Shown here in pieces: positions 59,066 to 64,000 of a stretch of 64,000 nucleotides of DNA (position 1 is its first letter; the number at the start of each line of letters is the position of its first letter). The stretch comes from Lates calcarifer. Taxonomy: Eukaryota > Chordata > Actinopteri > Centropomidae. The stretch is taken from positions 1,807,937 through 1,871,936 of the forward strand of contig NC_066856.1 of assembly GCF_001640805.2 (NCBI RefSeq), in the 5' to 3' direction. A program made the position numbers and the translations under genes. Below the pieces are notes generated by a model. The model saw nothing but the letters and a program-made list of their open reading frames with translations, was not told the DNA's origin and made no database searches.

Positions 59066-61139
59066 AAGAGACACTCTGAACAGCAGTGACTCACTGAAAT
59101 GAATTTAGTGAGCACTGCCGAGCATCTATCTCCTCCTTCTGTCCATCACTGCTTCAGGTCAATGGGACCAATTCATTCACCCTGCAGACATCTGTTTTTT
59201 CATAAAACATTAGCCGTAAACTGGCTCATGAAAATGCCAGTTGGCGTGGATGCTTTTAAATGAATTTAATGCATAACTTTTTCAGGACAATTTATCTTTA
59301 CCTACATTTAAAAACAAATGAGTCCAAATCTGAGAGATACTACTGTTAGTGTTTCTCAAAATGAATACATATCTCACAAGTTCTGCTATGATGTTACTAC
59401 TTCTGTCTGCACTTAAAGAACAGTGCTTGCCATCTTTTGTGCAACCCAGCAGCTTTCTAAATTTAACATAGAGGAAGAATACACCATGAAAAATTCAGCA
59501 AAGTTGCTAACGAGACAGAAAAAGTGATTTATCCATGTTAAAAATGCTACAAATAGCATGAGTAAATCATTTCTTAAGTATGTCTCCATTCTCGTAAAGT
59601 TTTAAAAATATTTTATTAAAGTATGTCGGTGATGGACTGAATACTTACTCGGGCAGCGTGGTGCTCAAATGACAGAGACCTTCAGCTGTAGTGAATGACC
59701 ATACCTGGAAACTCTCGAGTTCCCTCACAACAAAATGGCATTCACTCTCTGCAGACAACTCAGTAACTGGTACTGCTGCCATACAGCACAAAGACAGGAA
59801 TTCCTTGCTAAGAGTTGTATTGTAAGATGTGTCCTTTGAATGACAGGGATGAAACACATATTTGCGATTCTTTCTTAATGGTGTAAACACTGAATCAGAG
59901 ATGGTGTGGGTCCTTGGAGATAATGTCTCTGAGTTCTTCACTCAGACACTGTCAGTGTTTACATCTTAAGTGAATTACTTTCCACAACTATGTTGTTTGA
60001 AATCCAATCAATCACAATTGTATCCTGGTTTTTGTATTACATCTGGGTTTGTAAAGGAGCCATATGAATGAACTGTCTGGTTTGAAAAGTCAACTCCTCC
60101 AAGTGAACAGTCAGATGGTGGTAGTAAACATTTTACATGTAGCTGGGACAGGGACAGCAAACTGTCAGACTGAACACCTCTCTCACACTGTACAATAGAA
60201 TGTACATTTTATCTTGTTTAGTTTTATTTAGAAAAGTTATCATCTTTTCACCTAAAGAGGTTAGGTGAAATAAACAATAACACATTAACCATAAACCATA
60301 TTCTACTTCAGCTACAGAGTGAACACGTACATGATGTTTTGTTTCAGTCTCTACAGACAGTGTAAGGATACCTTTATTCACATCCATGTTAACATTTCCC
60401 ATGGATCAAAGACAAGTGTCGTTACTTTCCTGTTACTCAGAATAACAATCAGACATGTAGGCTACACAGTGTCTGACAAAACGCAGGAAGGCAGAGACAG
60501 AGCTGCTAAATCCCCCAAGTTAAGCTCATCACCTCATCCTTCTCTGAAGCACTAGCCTTTCATCAGGCAGGGTTTATCACTGCGTCAGAGCCGGCAGTGT
60601 TTGAAGTTTCCAGCTTTTCCCCTCACTAAACCTCACATCGAGGTGAGCAGCGAGACTAGATCCGTCAAAATGGACGAACGTGCTCATGAGCGCATGAGGA
60701 AACAGGGTGAGAATCCAGCATGGCTGTCACTTGACATGCCAGACATGTGTGACATGGGTGGAGTTTGTTTTTCTGTCAGGAAAAAAGAGCTGACAAAATG
60801 CATGGGCATACAGTGATGGAGGGAATGTATGTAGTTTCTCAAGTGCAGGGGATAAAGGCGTTGTCGATGGAAATTAAAGCTGGCAGATCAATAACTGTGG
60901 GAACCAAAGCCCTGTCAGAGACAATACAGTGCAAATACCAGACTCTGTGTAATCTGGACTGAAAATGGAACATGTGCAATTTAGATCTAGAAGTGAAATT
61001 TATCAACAGCCATTCTGCTTGGAAGTAAAAATGCTGTTTTAACAGTGACCCTGTCTCCTATGAATGAAGTTAATTTGTAACCAAGTGACTTTAACACTTG
61101 TCTCATACCCAGTATGAGCAAAAAGCACAATCTTTTCTG
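59066..61139. other. upstream flank, nothing recognisable
   Basis: No gene or named repeat. Confidence 0.4.
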
Positions 61140-61600
61140 ACCTTAAAGTTGCTACTGTTACCAGCAGGGATGAGCGAACAGAGAATCATCACCTGAGTCT
61201 GCAGTTTCTCACAACTCTATGAAGCTTTTGTGGCATTTTTCAGCTTACTGTTTTGCCAGCCCACAGCTTTAATACTCTGGTTAACTCTCAACACTCTCAT
61301 AATCATGTACAAACACAGCAGGAAGCTCTATTCAGCAAAAAGCTATAAAAAAAAAACACCATCCACTACCTGCTCAGCAGCAAACAGCAGACTGACTCAG
61401 AGACTACATAGTCAACATAGTGAAGCATTTAGCAGCTAAAGAGCCAGATATATCCCTCAGGAGGAGGTGGAGACCAAACACAGAGCTAAAAGAGCTAAAA
61501 GAGAGGGAATACTGGACTTTGATTCATCAGATGGACACAGACATGACTCTGTGTCTGATAACATGTTTAACATATCACCTTTATAAAGTGATAACATGTT
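61140..61600 (+). repeat. interspersed repeat, family uncertain
   Basis: GCCAGCCCACAGCTTTAATA, AACACAGCAGGAAGCTCTAT, CCACTACCTGCTCAGCAGCA, AGCATTTAGCAGCTAAAGAG and GGAGACCAAACACAGAGCTA strike me as a dispersed percomorph repeat. AGCTAAAAG is duplicated in tandem near 61,484-61,501. Recognition is from memory and the class is unknown to me. Confidence 0.4.
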
Positions 61601-62334
61601 AACTGGTTATTATCATTAACAAATCACTGCATTGACAAAGTAATTTAATTGTCTAAACATAACTATTAAACACATTATTTAGCTGCTACAAGTGTTTAGT
61701 AGTAGCCTTGGGGCTTTCAGATGCTGACCACGAACTGCAACATGTCTGCTCTGTATCTTGGGAGAGACTTAAGTTGCATGTCATTCCCTCTCTCCTCTTG
61801 TTTCTTGTCTTTTCTCTATTGTCAACAATCAAATGAAGTGTTTTAAAATGTCACTTACTTTTATAAGATGTTGATTAAAAAAAACTAATCTGGTTTGCAT
61901 TATGTTTCCTCCAAAATGTATTTTGCTAATGCAAATTAGTTGGGTATAAAAATGCTTTCATCAAAAAAAAAAAGATTGCCGAGGGAGAAGAATGGTGTGA
62001 AATTTAAACATCAAGGTTGCTTTCATTGTTCCCTGAAAGAATAAATTGCCTCGGATTGAAGGAATTGCTCATTTAACACATTTGTCACTAAAGACACTAA
62101 TAACTAAATAAAATGCAAACTTGCTAGTCACAAGAGAAGGCAAAAACTGTACACACAGTTTAAAATATAATAATTCCAAAACAGCAGTGCTGCTCAGTCA
62201 GATTACTTCATGTGTGAAAATCTAAACAGGGTTTTCCTTCCAATTCTCACAAGAGATAATATCAAAAATACTTCCAACAAACACTGCTAACACTGTTTCA
62301 TTTTCCCTGTTTTATGCTGTAATGTATGTATACA
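61601..62334. other. upstream flank, nothing recognisable
   Basis: AT-rich; no gene or named repeat. Confidence 0.4.
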
Positions 62335-62535
62335 AAAGAAAGGCCCGAAAGCGTCTCTGTGCATGTCTTTGAATTGACAGAGCTGAGGGATGGGAAACTG
62401 GCTGGGGAATTCTCTCTTTTGCCTCTTTAGTTGGAATTGGATTTCTTCAAAGGCGACTGTTGTTTTTTAATTAAAACACTGAACTGGCTAATTGTGAAAT
62501 TGATTCAGGTTGTGTTTTTCACTGTGTAAAGCAAT
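62335..62535. promoter_or_regulatory. candidate conserved noncoding element
   Basis: Complex, repeat-free. CTTTAGTTGGAATTGGATTT, CTTCAAAGGCGACTG (TCF-like), TTTTTTAATTAAAACACTG, GGCTAATTGTGAAATTGATT and CAGGTTGTG. Several TAATT homeodomain cores in 100 bases. Confidence 0.3.
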
Positions 62536-62644
62536 ATACTGTTGCCCTTAGTGCTATCTATATTTATCAGGGAAAGTAAAGCAGCTTGCACTCTCAGCCT
62601 ATCTTGCTCTTTCTAATTCCTGTGCCACACACACATCCAGGAAA

Positions 62645-62648
<4 letters not shown>

Positions 62649-62683
<35 letters not shown>
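62649..62683. repeat. (AC)n microsatellite
   Basis: Seventeen and a half perfect AC units. Confidence 0.97.
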
Positions 62684-62687
<4 letters not shown>

Positions 62688-64000
62688 AGACCGTTTAATG
62701 CTGTAATCCCGCAACTCTTCAAAATGTTTTGGAAGTTTCTCAGTAAGCTATACGTATAACTGACAGTATGAGAGTCTTTAACTCACAGCAAACCCTGTAA
62801 GCTCATTCTCAAAGTAGCTTGAAAGTGTGTATCAACAACAGGATTATACATCGGACCAATCCGAACTTCAGGAAGTGATGTGCATTTAGTTTGCATGTTG
62901 CTTCTTAGGAGCATTGACAATTGAGCTATAATTGTGTGTGATGTAGACGTATTCATGATGTATTGTACTTTTCCCCTGCCAGTAAGATTTATGTCGTGCC
63001 TGAGATGAAATTTCCTTAGAAAATCACATGACAAACCTCCACATCTGTCTTTCTTGAGGGCTAAAGTTACCTTCAGAAACGCTGTATTTCAGCAGGGCAT
63101 TTTGCCACTGGATTAATCACCAGGCCTTAAATTATTCATACCTTATTCAGTCTTGAAGAACTGTCCTCAGCTCAATGTTATTCCACAATTTTGCCATGAA
63201 AAATGGCCCTTTGTGACACTGTCCGGGTAAAGGTCTACTTGCTCACTACTTGAATTAAAACCAAAAGGACTGATCCAATTAGTAGGCTACATAACATCAG
63301 ACTGACCCCAGTTGTTGTACACATTACAAACCAAGTTCCTCATGGATTGGTATAAAATTGTGCTCAAACATTCATGACTCCCAGAGGATGAATGCCACTG
63401 CAGTAGTCACTCTGACACACTGTGATCTGTCAGTCAAAAAGGGCTCCACCCATCTGATGATTCTGCTCTTCATCTCCAGCTGTGACAGTGTCCAGTAAAG
63501 CCTGTGCTTTTATAATATTAAACAGACCAACAGTCTATAAACACACTGAGTGTTCTCGTTGCTCAAGACAGCAACAGACTCTATGCAACACATACAAACT
63601 GTAGCGGATCAAGTTTGTTTAGACATCAGAGAACTAACACTGTTCTTTCAGGTTCTTTCAATTGTCAACAGATGTCAACTGGATGGTTAATGGATATGAG
63701 CAGGAGGAAAACCACAGCATTCCCTCTGCTGATCAGACTCTGAAGAAGTGACATAAACAAAGAAAAACTGCTCTGTTATAAAGTCAACGACCAATTAAAT
63801 ACATTATTCATTTTCTTTCATGGAATTGTTGATCAATATAAGCATTTATTTACACTCATCAGTTTCACATGCTGCTCTAGCAAAACAGATTCCAGCATGT
63901 ACACACAAAGAAAGGAGCTATGTGTGAGTGCTGAGGTGACGTCACAGACTGATGTGGCTTATGAAGGCTTGTATTTGAGGTTTTTTGGAGGGTGGTTTCA
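62684..64000. other. upstream flank with possible repeat fragment
   Basis: Positions about 63,330-63,420 (ACCAAGTTCCTCATGGATTG, AAACATTCATGACTCCCAGA, GGATGAATGCC) may be an inverted, decayed fragment of the ATGTCAACCTCATGGTGG repeat family seen at 6.8 and 10.2 kb. The rest holds nothing I can name. Confidence 0.3.

Overview
The window reads as teleost fish nuclear DNA, most likely a percomorph (spiny-rayed) fish. It is AT-leaning, has no dense coding, carries many (CA)n/(TG)n microsatellites, and holds decayed copies of interspersed repeats that I recognise from percomorph genomes. Those family recognitions come from memory of consensus sequences, not from a search.

Only one protein-coding exon can be supported. 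On the minus strand at 48,629-48,527 lies the first coding exon of adarb2 (ADAR3/RED2, a double-stranded-RNA adenosine deaminase family member). It encodes 34 residues ending in the arginine-rich R-domain and stops at a splice donor after the first base of codon 35. A CpG island (about 48,360-48,965) covers the exon, its 5' UTR and the start of intron 1. The promoter should lie just to the right, near 48.9-49.1 kb.

Everything to the left (1-48,526) is then adarb2 intron 1, cut by the window edge; I found no second exon. Everything to the right (about 49.1-64 kb) is upstream flanking DNA with no recognisable gene.

The intron and flank hold four kinds of material. (1) Microsatellites, poly(A)/poly(T) tracts and two G-runs. 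(2) Repeat relics: three copies of a fold-back MITE with a GCTAAGCTAA core, four copies of an AT-rich MITE with GATTAAT ends, two or three fragments of a repeat containing ATGTCAACCTCATGGTGG, a palindromically rearranged Tc1/mariner relic near 20.5-21.0 kb, a duplicated hAT-like unit near 41.3-41.7 kb, and SINE/LINE-like tails. (3) Complex stretches without repeats, rich in TAATTA, octamer (ATGCTAAT) and CAAT-type motifs, which are candidate conserved regulatory elements. (4) Two plus-strand stretches with exon-like signals (near 35.0-35.2 kb and 47.7-48.1 kb) and a possible retrocopy 3' end near 50.0-50.2 kb.

I saw no rRNA, tRNA, CRISPR array or new multi-gene system. The most informative observations are the adarb2 exon, the candidate enhancers around it, the two exon-like antisense stretches, and the inverted repeats that could make the adarb2 pre-mRNA form double-stranded RNA.
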